Positions 11,075 to 21,359 of a stretch of 64,000 nt of DNA are shown piece by piece. The stretch is from contig NW_024609846.1 in NCBI RefSeq assembly GCF_016920785.2, positions 108,366,831 to 108,430,830 of the forward strand. The letters are read 5' to 3'. The DNA is from Ixodes scapularis (lineage: Eukaryota > Arthropoda > Arachnida > Ixodida > Ixodidae). The number at the start of each line of letters is the position of its first letter. Within the stretch, counting starts at the first letter, position 1. The position numbers were made by a program, and so were the translations under genes. The notes beneath the pieces were generated by a model. That model had not been told where the DNA came from. It saw only the letters and a program-made list of their open reading frames with translations, and made no database searches.

Positions 11075-11830
11075 TTACCCTTTTTCCTGGCGGACGTTTC
11101 TTGCCCCTACGTCAGTCCCGCTTCGGCAAACCCTTTGGTTGCGACCTTTCTTGCCGCACTTGTGGCATACACTCTGCCGATGAGGGCACTCTTGACTGCG
11201 GTGCCGTGACGACCCGCAGCGATAGCAGCTGTCCCTCTGCTTCTCATTCCCTGCTTGCACCTTGTGCACGTCAGTGACGCTTGCGTTGCCGACGCGAGCC
11301 TGAGCCGCGCTTTGCTTCGCAGCTTCCATGGCTTGGGCGCGTTCCACCGCTTTCTGGAACGTTAACTTGCTGTCTTCCGTGAACAGCACGCGCTGTATGT
11401 CTTCCCTCAATAATCCGCACACGAAGCGGTCGCGGAGTGACTCGTCCAAAACGCTTCCATAGTCGCACGTTTGCGACAGTTTTCGAAGTTCGGCGACGTG
11501 CTCGGAAATAGACTCGCCTTCATGTTGCGCTCTCCGGTGAAACTTGGCTCGCTCACCGATGATGGACGGCTTGGGTGACAGGTGGCCGCCGAGGGCCTTC
11601 TTGAGGTACTCGAAGCTCTTCGTTGAAGGCAGCTCCGGAGCAGTCAGGGACTTCAGTAGCGCGTAGGTCTTCGGACCGATGATGCTGAGGAAGGCGTGAA
11701 CTTTGTCGCTCTCTGGAACTCCGTTGACTATCAGGAACGACGTTAACCTTTCGTCGTAAGAAGCCCAGTGTCGCTGGAAGACTCGTCGAACGGTTCCAGA
11801 TAACCCATTCGACCGGCGAAGTGCGTCCCG
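11075..11830 (-). pseudogene. Gypsy 1 gag with two zinc knuckles
   Basis: The clear part (11075-11468) encodes LDESLRDRFVCGLLREDIQR, a Gypsy capsid/retrotrans_gag helix, then a nucleocapsid with CYRCGSSRHRSQEC (C-x2-C-x4-H-x4-C) and a second knuckle, CHKCGKKGRNQRVC, in which the His is replaced by Arg. Upstream, fragments such as ISEHVAELRKLSQTCDYG and an initiating MSEEAGTHFAGRMG near 11843 can be read only by changing frame at least twice. Gag forms the particle and binds RNA. The copy is defective. Confidence 0.75.
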
Positions 11831-11926
11831 GCTTCTTCGCTCATGATGGCTGTCGATGCTACGTCCGCCCCTGCGGAAACACCTGCTTTTCTCGGCCGAC
11901 GGTCCTTATCCGAACCTCGTCGCGAG

Positions 11927-12119
11927 TTGTTGTGTGTCGGCCAGAAGCGAGGAACAAGCAGGTTTCCAAAGGCGAAAGGACAGGTTTATTCCACCATGCT
12001 CATGGATGGGGGGTAACTGAGCAAAAGAAGGCGGTAGCCAGCGGAGCACCGCTTTTTACCTTTTAGTGGCGCATGCGCCGTACTACGATATTCTGTTAAC
12101 GGCGGCGCGCGCCCAGACA
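11927..12119 (-). repeat. 5' LTR of Gypsy 1
   Basis: On the minus strand it starts TGTCTGGGCGCGCG at 12119 and ends ACACACAACA near 11927, giving TG...CA ends of about 193 bp. It contains GGAATAAACC, a polyadenylation signal, about 60 bp before the end. The leader and gag follow. The boundary at 11927 is inferred from the TG..CA rule because no second LTR is available for comparison. Confidence 0.5.
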
Positions 12120-12194
12120 TGACATGAATATTGATGTAGCAGAGCAACGTGTACTTGACTTCAGGGTGTTTCCAGGTCAGATCGTAAAATGATA

Positions 12195-12408
12195 GTCCAG
12201 GGGAGCTGTGTCCGACAACTGTTTCGTTTCTTCGAAAATGAAGCGGATGTGACGGAAATGACTATATAACGTCTGATTGGCTGGAGCCTCAAATAATAAA
12301 AGTGGGAACTTTTCGTCAGTTTAGCCTCTGACCGATCAGACGCGATATCGTCAGTTTCGTTACTTCCGTTTCTTTTGAAAAGAAACGAAACTTTTGTCGA
12401 ACATAGCC
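12195..12408. mobile_element. Palindromic MITE of about 214 bp
   Basis: The left arm (GGGGAGCTGTGTCCGACAAC then TGTTTCGTTTCTT) and the right arm (AAGAAACGAAACTTTTGTCG then AACATAGCCTCC) are inverted copies over about 60 bp. No coding sequence is present. It may be hAT-like from the CAGGGG-type end, but no 8-bp target duplication can be confirmed. Confidence 0.55.
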
Positions 12409-12454
12409 TCCCAGATCATATTTTTTATAGTTATGTCAAAATAGATTAAAACCA

Positions 12455-12710
12455 TATTCCTGGAAGGAGCATTCAGTTATATGCGAACGCAGTAACTAAT
12501 TGTATTCCGGAGATACAAAATTTCAAAGCTCCACACGTGGTGAATGCTGAAGTTTCGCTATGGTGAATTTCACAGCGGCCAATTTCACGCCGAAGCATGC
12601 ACTTAGTAATGATTTTTGTTCTTTTTATTTTATGAGAGGTATGCAACATGTAGGCGGAATACTAAAAATAACAATAAAAGATTTCTATGCCAACATATTT
12701 TCGAAACCCA
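12455..12710 (+). repeat. Dispersed repeat R1, copy 1
   Basis: Shares a collinear series of blocks with the reverse strand of 19855-20065: TATATGCGAACGC, TCCGGAGATA, GTTTCGCTATGG, CAATTTCAC and AAGCATGCAC in the same order and spacing. It is non-coding and of unknown class. Confidence 0.55.
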
Positions 12711-13080
12711 TCTAACAAGCACGTTTTAATGACATTCACAATTATTCACCATCGAGTTACTTAATATAAGCAAAATTTATCAGAATGATCAACTTTAAGT
12801 GAGTATTACGAATATATCAAAGATTAGGCTTATTCATTATTGTAGCTATCTCAGTAATGCAGAAACCATGCACATTCTACTAAATGTGGCACAACTGCAC
12901 GTCAATATTTAAAAAAAAAAAGACTCCAATTTTTATTTTCTTTAAACTCTGCTTATTCGTTCAGAGTGATTTGAACTAACTTGTGATGGCAAAAAAAAAA
13001 ACACAAAGAAACGAGTAACGTATGATCTCTTTAAGAAAAAAACGACAACAAGCCTTTACTCAAACTGAGCTGGCTTGTAA

Positions 13081-13228
13081 GGTTGTGCGAATAGTGGTTC
13101 GAATTAAGTAGGCCAACGTCATCCCTAGCTTCTGCACTGTTGAATGAACTATTCGTCTTCGCTTTCCCTTACACTGCGAAGGCTATGAATGACGCAGCGA
13201 ATGACGCAGCTCGAACCTTGCACAACCC
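13081..13228. repeat. Small palindromic MITE, family 'GGTTCGAAT', copy 2
   Basis: Left end GGTTGTGCGAATAGTGGTTC, right end TCGAACCTTGCACAACC; the two are inverted copies around a 110-bp non-coding core. It has the same TGGTTCGAA motif as copies at 929-1057 and 42695-42825. Confidence 0.5.
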
Positions 13229-14170
13229 TACTAGCTTGCCCTCGTTACAGGGGCTTTGCCGCACAACGGTGGCTGTAAAGGAGAGTTCACACTGGCAAGT
13301 CGCAGCTGTCACGCGAGAACTTTTGTCGCAACAGCGATAATCGCAAGTCACGAAAGCGACAGGTTTGAAGACGTCGTTTTCAGGCCGATTTTTGCGACCG
13401 GGCGCCCAGTCGCGTGGCGGCTGAACCAATCAACGGCGCCTCGAAAGTGCCGAGATGTACGCCTCACGCTCGTTTACATCCCGCACGCCGAACTTCTGTG
13501 GGAGAAGCATTAAACATGTCCGTTCCACACCTCGGTTCGCGACCGCCGATAGAGAACCACGGAGGTTTGTTTGGCGGCTCTTGTCAGCGCTATTAGAGGA
13601 TACCCATTTCTTTATAAAAGCAGCGCCCCGATTTGAAAAAAGCACTCGAAAAAGAACGCGGCCTGACAGCAAATCCGTTCCACTTGAGTTTTGACAGGTT
13701 CGTACTGCGCCGCAGTTGCACGATACAGTGCACGCCGATCTAGTGATTGTGCGTCTTTGTACGGTTCAGAAGGACCCATGCCAACGTAACGAGTATTTTT
13801 CATATTGAAAGGGCGACGCATGTGTAGCTTTGAGACAACGAAAATGGGAAAGCAGCGAAACGCAAACGCGAACCGTTGCTGGGAGGACGGAATTGACAAA
13901 GGTTCCCGATAACTTCCGAAAAGCGACTCGCAGGTGGCAGCTATATATACACCGCCATGAGGGTCTATGTGGCGTGTCTCTGATCTGTTCTAATCATAGT
14001 ACCCATTTTCTTATAAAATGTAGCACCGATGTTTGAACGAGTAAACGATATTTGAACGAGTTCTCCGGTGCTTCGATAACGTAATCTGCACCATCCTCTA
14101 ATTGTGTAATAGTACGTTTTTGTTCTCGAAAACCATAGTAGTATTACTTAATAAAAAAATTTACATCACG
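13229..14170. other. Intronic sequence, GC-rich then AT-rich, no gene seen
   Basis: A GC-rich block (13230-13960) with many overlapping short frames shows no recognisable domain or splice pair. It is probably old DNA-transposon sequence. Confidence 0.35.
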
Positions 14171-14174
14171 GAAG

Positions 14175-15680
14175 CTAGTCATCGCAAGTTGTACAAATTT
14201 TGATTATTATACGAGTAAATATAGGTAGAAGAGGAATTGGTCGGTAGATCTCAAACACTTGATGTTTTCCATGTTCATATGTATCACGTATAATTAAGAC
14301 CTTTAGGCTCTTCGGACTACTTCCGCTATAGAGGATGTCAATAATAATTATTTGTGAGATCAGCTTCACTCTACCAAAAATATACTTAATATCTCGGATT
14401 CTTATGTTGTCAAACCCTGGTGGCTTAGTTTTCAGCATAGAAATTATAATTTTGAAATATACTGTTGTGTTATGTAAGGCAAATAGGCCCAATTAGAGCA
14501 CTTGACATGTGGAGTGTTAGGAATGATACTAACAGTAGAGTAAATTTTTTAGCTGTTTTTACGGCGTCGATGAACACTTTCTTAAGACACTGATAATGCC
14601 GCATAAGAACTTGACCCATGGAAATGTTTATGAATCGTATAATCCACGCTATTTTAACTTTTTGGCAAATTAACCTGTTTACTAAGGTCCATGTCTCCTT
14701 CGAATTTGTTCTTGATTGAATGAACTGATTTAAAATATGTTTCATTTTGGCTAAGCGTATTTCGTTCTCACTTTTTACGAGTTTCACGAATTTCATTTCT
14801 TAGCTTGGTGTTTCCATGATTCCAAAGCAGGTCCTAATATTAACACAATTGGAAAATTCCTTCGTTGATCTGGGGATTCTGGCGCCTCCGTTTCGTCAAC
14901 TTTACTCTTCTGGTACTAATATAATAAATGTTCTGAAAGGTTTTCACAACTTTGTCATAAGTTTGTCAGTACTGTAACAGAGAATTCCTGTTATACGTAT
15001 GATTTGATTTATCAATTTCTGTCTTACCCTGCATCACCTTGTACCTCATTTCTGTATCCGGATATTCACCAACCTTTTCTAGTGTTAAAAGTATAGTAAT
15101 GCGATCATCAGCTACCTTTTTGTTAACAACACCAGATAATATAGTAATTTACTGATTCTCGTAACTATGTGATCTATACATGATTTCGTAATTTTATTAC
15201 CATAGTATTCCTCCTGGGTATAGTTATTAATTATATTTGCAACGACAAAATGCGGGAAGCTGTCAAGTATATACGATACATCTTGCTTTGTCTCGCTTAA
15301 AATCTCTATATTAAATCTGCAACAAGAACTCTGTATTAGTGGTTATTGAAATTGTGAAGTAATTGTCTCCATTTATCACAGCATATATTTACATTCGAAC
15401 TAGGTGGACTGTAGAACGCTCAAATGACGAGCGAAACATTCATTGTATTAACGGTCGCAACGCAGATCTCTGCTTGTTGGAAATACACAAATATTTTCAG
15501 ACAAGAAATGGTCATTTATATACATAATAATAAGACCCCCTTTTCTGCCATTTCGACATAAGTTATACAAATGAAAGCCTTGTAAGGAAAACATAGCGCA
15601 AGCTGCCTCGTCAACATTTGCATGTCTCAAAATAAGCACATTTAAAACTAGAATTTGCTCGCCTAATAATAGCAATAACT
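14175..15680 (-). pseudogene. Decayed LINE with endonuclease and RT regions
   Basis: The 5' part (15448-15675) encodes AMFSLQGFHLYNLCRNGRKG and GLIIMYINDHFLS, the block before the catalytic core of an apurinic-like LINE endonuclease. The middle reads, through stops, a DHIVTRISK-type end of the endonuclease. The 3' part (14175-14492) encodes KPPGFDNIRIRDIKY and YRPIPLLPIFTRI, corresponding to the SPGPDGI.. and YRPISLLP.. fingers motifs of LINE RT. The RT palm and tail are absent, so the copy is 3'-truncated or deleted. It lies antisense inside the M13 intron. Confidence 0.7.
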
Positions 15681-16424
15681 GATCCCAATCCTTATGAGTA
15701 CTTCAAACATTTATGTGAACTAAATTCAACTCACCGTCAAGGTGGCCTTCTACATTCGAACCCTCGATGTATGCGCGCGACTTACAGAACAAATCAAACG
15801 ACGAGTCCATGTTTACCTAATTTTAACTAGGTCTCGCTCACTCCTGATTTTAATTGCTGCCACTCGCTCTTTTCGACTCACGAATTTTTTCCCACTTCAG
15901 AGTAGACAAACTGTGGTCCTCGTGACGTAATTCCGGCAAGAAACGCAATCCCTCACGAAAGGTGGCGCTGTAAGCCAAGCCGAGAAAGTCCGGAACTCCG
16001 CCGAAATCGCCGCGATTGCTGAAGAATCCTCGCCACCTCATTAAGACATTACACCTACAGCGCAGCTCGACATTGACCCCAAGCTTGCAGGCCTGAAACG
16101 ACGACAGCTGAGTGACCTCCTCGCCGAATACAACGACAGTTTCGCGACGTCGTCCAAGGTGCACCAAACCAGGGTTGCGAAGCACCGCATCATTACCGAG
16201 GACTACGCGTCACTTGGCATTGATCGCCATGCAGAGAGTATCAGTAAAAGAAAGGGAGGTCATCCAGGAGCTGGCGAAAGAAATGCTGAACGACGACATA
16301 ACCCAGCTCTCAAGCAGACAGTGGGCCTCTCCAGCCGTGCTGGTTAAGAAGAAATACGGAACGCTTAGGTTCTGCGTGTGCTACCGGCAGTTGAACGCAG
16401 GGACGTCGAAAGACGTCTAACTAG

Positions 16425-16863
16425 AGGGTGTCACAAAAGAAAATTTACAGGGTTTTTTCGCCGCAAAAATAAACTAGGCATCGTCGAACGCTTATTCTCC
16501 GCCCAAAGGTAGCGCTAGAGGTCAGAACCAGATTCCAAACTTTCAGGCCGATCTGGTATCCTAAATAAAACTTTTAAGTGATTTTCTAAAATTTTGGATG
16601 GAAAATGAAGCCCATTTTTGCCCGTTTTCGGTTTCTGTTGTCGTAGAGTCCCGTGTATTCAAAAACTCCGTGGGCCGCCATTTTCCCATAGAAATTTTTA
16701 GAAACTCACTTATAACGTTTGATTAAGTTATCGAATCGGACTGAAACTTTGGCATCTGGTTGTGACCTCTAGCGCTACCTTTGGGCGGAGAATGAGCGTT
16801 CGCCGAAGACTTGTTTATTTTTGCGATAAAAAAGACCCTGTAAACTTTCTTTTGTGACGCCCT
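16425..16863. mobile_element. 439-bp foldback MITE inserted in Gypsy 2 RT
   Basis: The ends AGGGTGTCACAAAAG (left) and CTTTTGTGACGCCCT (right) are inverted. The inverted similarity continues inward for about 110 bp on each side, covering AAATTTACAGGGT, GCGAACGCTTATTCTCC and CCCAAAGGTAGCGCTAGAGG. The core (16540-16750) has no coding capacity. It interrupts the RT between the DV of ...SKDV and the following palm, so it inserted after the Gypsy element. Confidence 0.8.
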
Positions 16864-17062
16864 GTGCTTCCCTGCGTAAATGACGCGCTAGACCGGCTGC
16901 GCCAATCTCGATAATTTTCAATGATTGACCTGAAGAGCGGCTACTGGAAGATCGAAGTCGACGAACGGGCCGAGACAAGACAGAGTTCGTCACGCCGGAT
17001 GGACTGTACGCGTTTGAGGTGATGTTTTTTACTATGCATGGAAGAAGACTTTCCACCGTGTC

Positions 17063-17593
17063 GTGGATACTGCATTGGCAGGACTAAAATGGCAGAGCGT
17101 TCTTGTCTACCTTGACGACGTCGTAGTGTTTTCAAGCAACTTTGGCGAGGACTTGCGACGATTTCGAGCTGTTCTCCAAGCCATACAGACCGCCGGACTG
17201 ACTCTCAAGCCGCCAAAGTGTCAGTTCGCCTATGACGAACTGAAGTTCATAAGTCACGTGGTTAGTAACGAAGGCTTCGGCCCAGACGCCGGGACGACTC
17301 TCGCCGTTGGGGCATTTCCTGTGACAACAGACAAGAAGGCCATGCGAAGATTCTTTGGACTTTGTTCGTACTATCGACGCGTCTTACCGGATTTTGCAAG
17401 GATTTCCGCACCGCTCACAAACTTCAGGAAGGACGCCGAGAAGTTCGATTGGGTCGAGGAGCAGCAGCAGGCTATCGACAAGTTGAACCGAAGGCTTCAG
17501 ACTCATCTTGTTCTTAGACCCTTCGATCAGGATGCGGAAACCGAGACTCACACGGAGGCTAGCAACGCAGCACTTGAAGCGATACTTGTTTAG
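17063..17593 (+). pseudogene. Gypsy 2 RT palm/thumb segment
   Basis: The longest open piece (176 codons) of Gypsy 2 contains the catalytic YLDD, TLKPPKCQFAYDELKFISHV and MRRFFGLCSYYRRVLPDFAR, followed by the start of RNase H (TETHTEASNAALEAILV). In the last motif the catalytic Asp of TDAS is Glu. It ends at a TAG at 17591-17593, after which RNase H continues in the same direction. The remnant is inactive. Confidence 0.8.
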
Positions 17594-19294
17594 GTGCAAC
17601 AAGGCACCGAGCGAGTCATCACCTACGCCAGTCGGACACTGCCCAAGGCGGAGAAAAATTACTCCGCAACTGAAAAAGAATCTCTTGCGGTCGTGTGGGC
17701 AATCACGAAGTTCTGCCGTACTTGTACGGGAGCCCGTTCAGCTCTGTCACAAACCATCACTCGCTCTGTTAGCTTGAGAACCTCAATGACTCTTGACGAC
17801 ACCTCACTCAATGGAGCCTCCGACTACAAGAGTTCAACATGACAGTGGTCTATAAGTCAGGCCGCAAGCACAGCGACGCCGACTGCCTGTCCAGAGCCCC
17901 CGTCGAAACCCCTTCCGGCTGCAGCGACGACAATGACGACGAGTGCTTCCTAGGAGCAGTGAACACCGACGATATGGCACGACGTCAATGAGACGGTCGT
18001 GAGCTGCGTGCCTTAATCGAGCACCTGAAAGGGCACGGGAGTACCGTGGTACGTGTTTTCTCACGAGGCCTGCCGACCTTTGCCAAATGACAAGGTGTAC
18101 TCGTCAAGGAAACCTTTGGGGACAACAACTCGCCGTGGCTGCTCGTTATCCCTACCGACATTCGAGGGCAGATCTTTCAAGCACGTCATGACGACCCGAC
18201 GTCCGGACACCTTGGTTACTGCCGGATACTGACCCGTATTCGTGAAAAATATTACTGGCCCAAGCTCCCCAAACCCGTCCACCTCTACACCGGATCATGC
18301 CATAAGTTTCAGCGAAGCAAGAAACCGCCGACGAAGCCGGCAGGCCTCTAGAAGTCAATTCCTCCGCTAACTGCACCGTTCCAGCAGATCGGAATAGATC
18401 TACTTGGTCCTTTTCCCCCGCCGACCCTGGGAAACCGTTGAATAATTGTCGCCACATATCTCACACGGTACACATGAACGAAAGCCCTTCCTTCAGGCAC
18501 TGCAGTTCAAGCCGCGAATTTTTCAGCGACTCCCTCCGGCACGGCGCTCACAAAGTTCTGATAAACGATCGCGGATCATCGTTCATGGCACAGCTGACCC
18601 AAGATATACCTCGGCTCAGTCACACCAGCAACCGTGGTAACACTACGTAACGCCCGCAGACCAACGGGCTGACGAGCGACCCAAGACAATCGACATGATT
18701 TATATGTGCGTCGACGTAGAGCACAAGACGTGGGTCCAGGCGCCTACAACATGGCAGTTCATGAGACCACCAGATTTACACCTTTCCAGCTGGTACATGG
18801 TTGGAACGCAATGACCATGCTCGACGTGATGCTGCCCAATGTGCCAGCTGACAATGAGAGCGACGATGCCCAGGTGGTCAAGACCAGCAACGCGTCGACG
18901 CGGGCCGCGACAACTTTCGTCGCAAAGACGTCCATTTCCAACCCAAAGACAGGGTGTTGGTGTGAACACCCATCCGTCGCCGCGGCCTCAGTGAGAAACT
19001 GTTGAAATAATACTTTGGACCATACAAGGTACTTCGTCGCCTCGGGGAGCTGAACTATGAGGTGATGCTCGACAGAACAAGAACAGCATTACGCCGCCAA
19101 CCACGATCTGAAGTCGGCACGTCGTGTGCCTCAAGTCGTACTATGCACGATAATATTTTGAACGCTTGATCCCGCGCAACGCTTGATAGCACTGTGTATT
19201 GCCAGGCTCCGTATTTTCCTATTTTTCTGTTTGCCTTGCTCTGTTTTTTTTTTCACTGGCATCGAGACTATGGTCTTTTTAAAGAGGGGAGTAA

Positions 19295-19697
19295 TGCCAC
19301 GCGCGTCGGCGAGCGAGCGCGTGGGTGGCCGAGTGGTTATCGCGCTTAACTTTCATGCGGAGGCCGAGGGCCCTATTGCTGGAGGTTCCCCGCGTCTTTT
19401 AATCATTCTTTCAGTTTAATGTTCTAGAAAATTTCAACACTCTGTTGCTTGTTCGAGGTCCGAATGTTCTAAGCGCCAGACCTTCAACGCCGATTGTTCT
19501 AGAAGCCAAAGAGTGTACATAGGGGATCCGTGTGGCGTGGCAAAGGTCAGCTTCACCCCGGCGCTCGATACTGCTGTTTCGCCGACATCGACGCTTGCGA
19601 TCCTAACTTTTTTTATCTTGTTTTAGGCACACGTTCGCCCCATCAAACACTCGGTTTATTCAGTTATTCACCGCCTTATCATTTGTCATTTGTGACA
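19295..19697 (+). repeat. 3' LTR of Gypsy 2 containing a tRNA-like segment (LTR copy 1)
   Basis: It follows the pol end and a polypurine tract (AAAGAGGGGAG, 19281-19291) directly. It starts near TGCCACGCGCGTCGGCGAGC and ends near TTTGTGACA. At 19324 it carries TGGCCGAGTGGTT, a perfect polymerase III A box of the class II (Ser/Leu) tRNA type, followed about 45 bp later by a decayed B box. The body (TGTTGCTTGTTCGAGGTCCG, AGAAGCCAAAGAG) aligns with three other copies at 20942-21358, 27885-28285 and 29284-29515. Confidence 0.7.
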
Positions 19698-19854
19698 ATA
19701 TATGGCTAAAGGTATTTAAAGATGATAATTTCGATATATTTTGTGTTTTCTGAAGTAGTTCCTTGGTAAGTAATTTGTGAATGTGTCACTAAAACATGTT
19801 TATTTCACACGAATTTTATTGTTTTCTTGCATCAAAAATGTTTATTGTAATATT

Positions 19855-20065
19855 TAACATTTAATGCAGACGTCGTAAACCTTTCATACAATAAGCAGAA
19901 CAAATAATTCCGTGCATGCTTTGGTGTGAAATTGATGGCTGTGCAAATTACCATAGCGAAACCTTGGCAATCTCTACGCCAAGGGCTTCGAAATTATATA
20001 TCTCCGGAAGAAAATTACCTACAGCGTTCGCATATAGCGGAATGTTGCTCCAAATAACAGGACTT
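19855..20065 (-). repeat. Dispersed repeat R1, copy 2
   Basis: Inverted relative to copy 1 at 12455-12710, with the same ordered blocks (GTTATTTGGAGC, TATATGCGAACGC, TCCGGAGATAT, GTTTCGCTATGG, AAGCATGCAC). It is non-coding. Confidence 0.55.
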
Positions 20066-20220
20066 TAACTTATATTTTTGTTTGCATAAATGTAAAATAA
20101 ATGACCGGGACCATCACTGCACGAACAGGCATGGAGACACCCACCACAAAAGATACTTGATTTTCACAGACTACTGTGCAAGAGCTTCATCAATTTGTCC
20201 TTGCTTCTCTTCAAACATTT

Positions 20221-20262
20221 TGAAATAAACCAGAGTCAGTATACTGACTCTGGTGTATTTCA
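20221..20262. repeat. 42-bp near-perfect spacerless palindrome
   Basis: Two 21-bp arms (left TGAAATAAACCAGAGTCAG + TA) mirror each other with one mismatch and no spacer, centred at 20241/20242. The flanks show no gene. It may be the fused ends of a deleted foldback element. Confidence 0.8.
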
Positions 20263-20941
20263 AAGTTTTGAGGAATATCGCCGACAAACTTCGCAAACAT
20301 TCACATGGCATACCTACGTGGCCAAAGAAACTCAAGGGGTTTTCTTAAAGGGGCACAGACATCCCACATTTTATTTGTATTGCTCCAAACGACGGGATCT
20401 AATCCCTAGGCATTATCATCAATATTGAAATAATGGAAATCGCTTCAGAGCAATAAAAAGTAATGATTTCCAAAACGGGTCTTTGCAGCCTCTTGTTGCA
20501 CGGAGCCGGAAGTATCCTAACACTATAGCGTACGCGATTTTTCTCGTTCTCCCACCGTCTACATCTCTTTCCGAAATAATTATTGCGATCACACATCATT
20601 GCATTTCACAAAACTTTTCACCGGGCACCGAGTAACGCATTCCCAAAAGTATTTATGTAAGCTGCCACGAAAACAACGAAAGAGGAGTGCCACCGCTTAT
20701 TTCCCGCCCACCCGCAGTACAGCTGGATAAGCAGTCGAAAGTCGCCATTGTTGGAACAGTTGCACGAGACAAGAAATGGTCGGAGTGCTTGTCTCTGCTA
20801 CTTGAAGGCTATTGATATTTTGATATTTTGAAAAGAAAAGTGGCCTGATGCATTTGGAAGAACAAAACATATGTTTCAATAATGCCATTACTGCTCATCA
20901 CATGTATGTCACTTGAGAATTCTATAATTTATTCGTCATAC
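20263..20941. other. Intronic, no feature recognised
   Basis: No exon or transposon domain is evident. Confidence 0.35.
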
Positions 20942-21358
20942 TGGCCCGAATGACGACTGATGAAGCGACAGAAACTGAAACAAGCTAAACGTTTAATGGA
21001 GGAACTTGTGCAAAAGAAAAAAGAAAAGAAACAAAATAAAACAATAGAGCGTCTCGGGCGTCGGAGTTGGCGTAACAGCAGGATCGTATGTACGCACGGG
21101 CGAGACTGACTGCGGTTCGCCACGCGGATTTCTTTATGCACACGCGTTGGCTTCTGGAACGGTTGGCGTAGAAGGTTCGGCGTGTAGAACATTGGGGCTT
21201 CGAATAAGCAACAGGGTTCTCGAACTTACCACAGCATTAAACTGAGAGAATAAATAAATACGCGTAACTCCCAGGAATCGAACCCTGAGCCTCCGCACGG
21301 AAGTCGAGCGCGGTAACCACTCGGCCATGCACGTGCTCGCTCGCCGACGCTCGAGGCA
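20942..21358 (-). repeat. Solo LTR with an intact tRNA-like A box and B box (LTR copy 2)
   Basis: On the minus strand, from 21358, it reads TGCCTCGAGCGTCGGCGAGC, then CATGGCCGAGTGGTTACCGC (A box), GGAGGCTCAGGGTTCGATTC and CTGGG (perfect B box GGTTCGATTCC). An LTR body follows, homologous to copy 1, and it ends near CGTCATTCGGGCCA. A-to-B spacing is about 43 bp, within the functional range for a type II promoter. No pol sequence is attached, so it is a solo LTR. Target duplications are not clear. Confidence 0.7.
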
Positions 21359-21359
21359 A

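Larger units (their letters stand above)
7980..12119 (-). mobile_element. Ty3/Gypsy retrotransposon 1 (5' LTR, gag, PR-RT-RH-IN), 3'-truncated
   Basis: Reading right to left: an LTR of about 190 bp, gag with zinc knuckles, protease, reverse transcriptase, RNase H and integrase. The order PR-RT-RH-IN is that of the Ty3/Gypsy group, and the protein style is like the K02A2.6-type sequences common in tick and mollusc databases. No 3' LTR or polypurine tract follows the integrase end at 7980, so the 3' end was lost. Coding is broken only a few times (one stop, a few indels), suggesting a fairly recent insertion. It lies inside the large M13 intron in reverse orientation. Confidence 0.85.
15950..19294 (+). 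pseudogene. Ty3/Gypsy retrotransposon 2, pol remnant (RT-RH-IN)
   Basis: Collinear, stop-riddled pol. The pre-RT linker and fingers lie at 16070-16420 (ADLLAEYND-like, VKEREVIQELAKEMLNDDI, ASPAVLVKKKYGTLRFCVCY). Motif A, SMIDLKSGYWKIE, is near 16920. Motif C, VLVYLDDVVVFSS, and the connection are at 17063-17593. RNase H follows to 17842, then FNMTVVYKSGRKHSDADCLS. Integrase lies at 18060-18900 (PTSGHLGY, KYYWPKLP, IGIDLLGPFPPP, FTPFQLVHG). In the zinc finger the second Cys is Phe (SCHKFQR). It lacks gag, protease and 5' LTR, and a MITE splits the fingers from the palm. It differs from Gypsy 1 in sequence. Confidence 0.85.

Noticed and set aside
13230..13960. Protein-coding gene in the GC-rich block
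   Set aside because: Many short overlapping frames on both strands, none with a domain or consistent splice structure; more likely old transposon DNA.
19318..19400. tRNA-Ser or tRNA-Leu gene
   Set aside because: The A box is perfect but there is no acceptor stem pairing and the B box is decayed; the same segment recurs in three other copies of one LTR, so it is part of a repeat.
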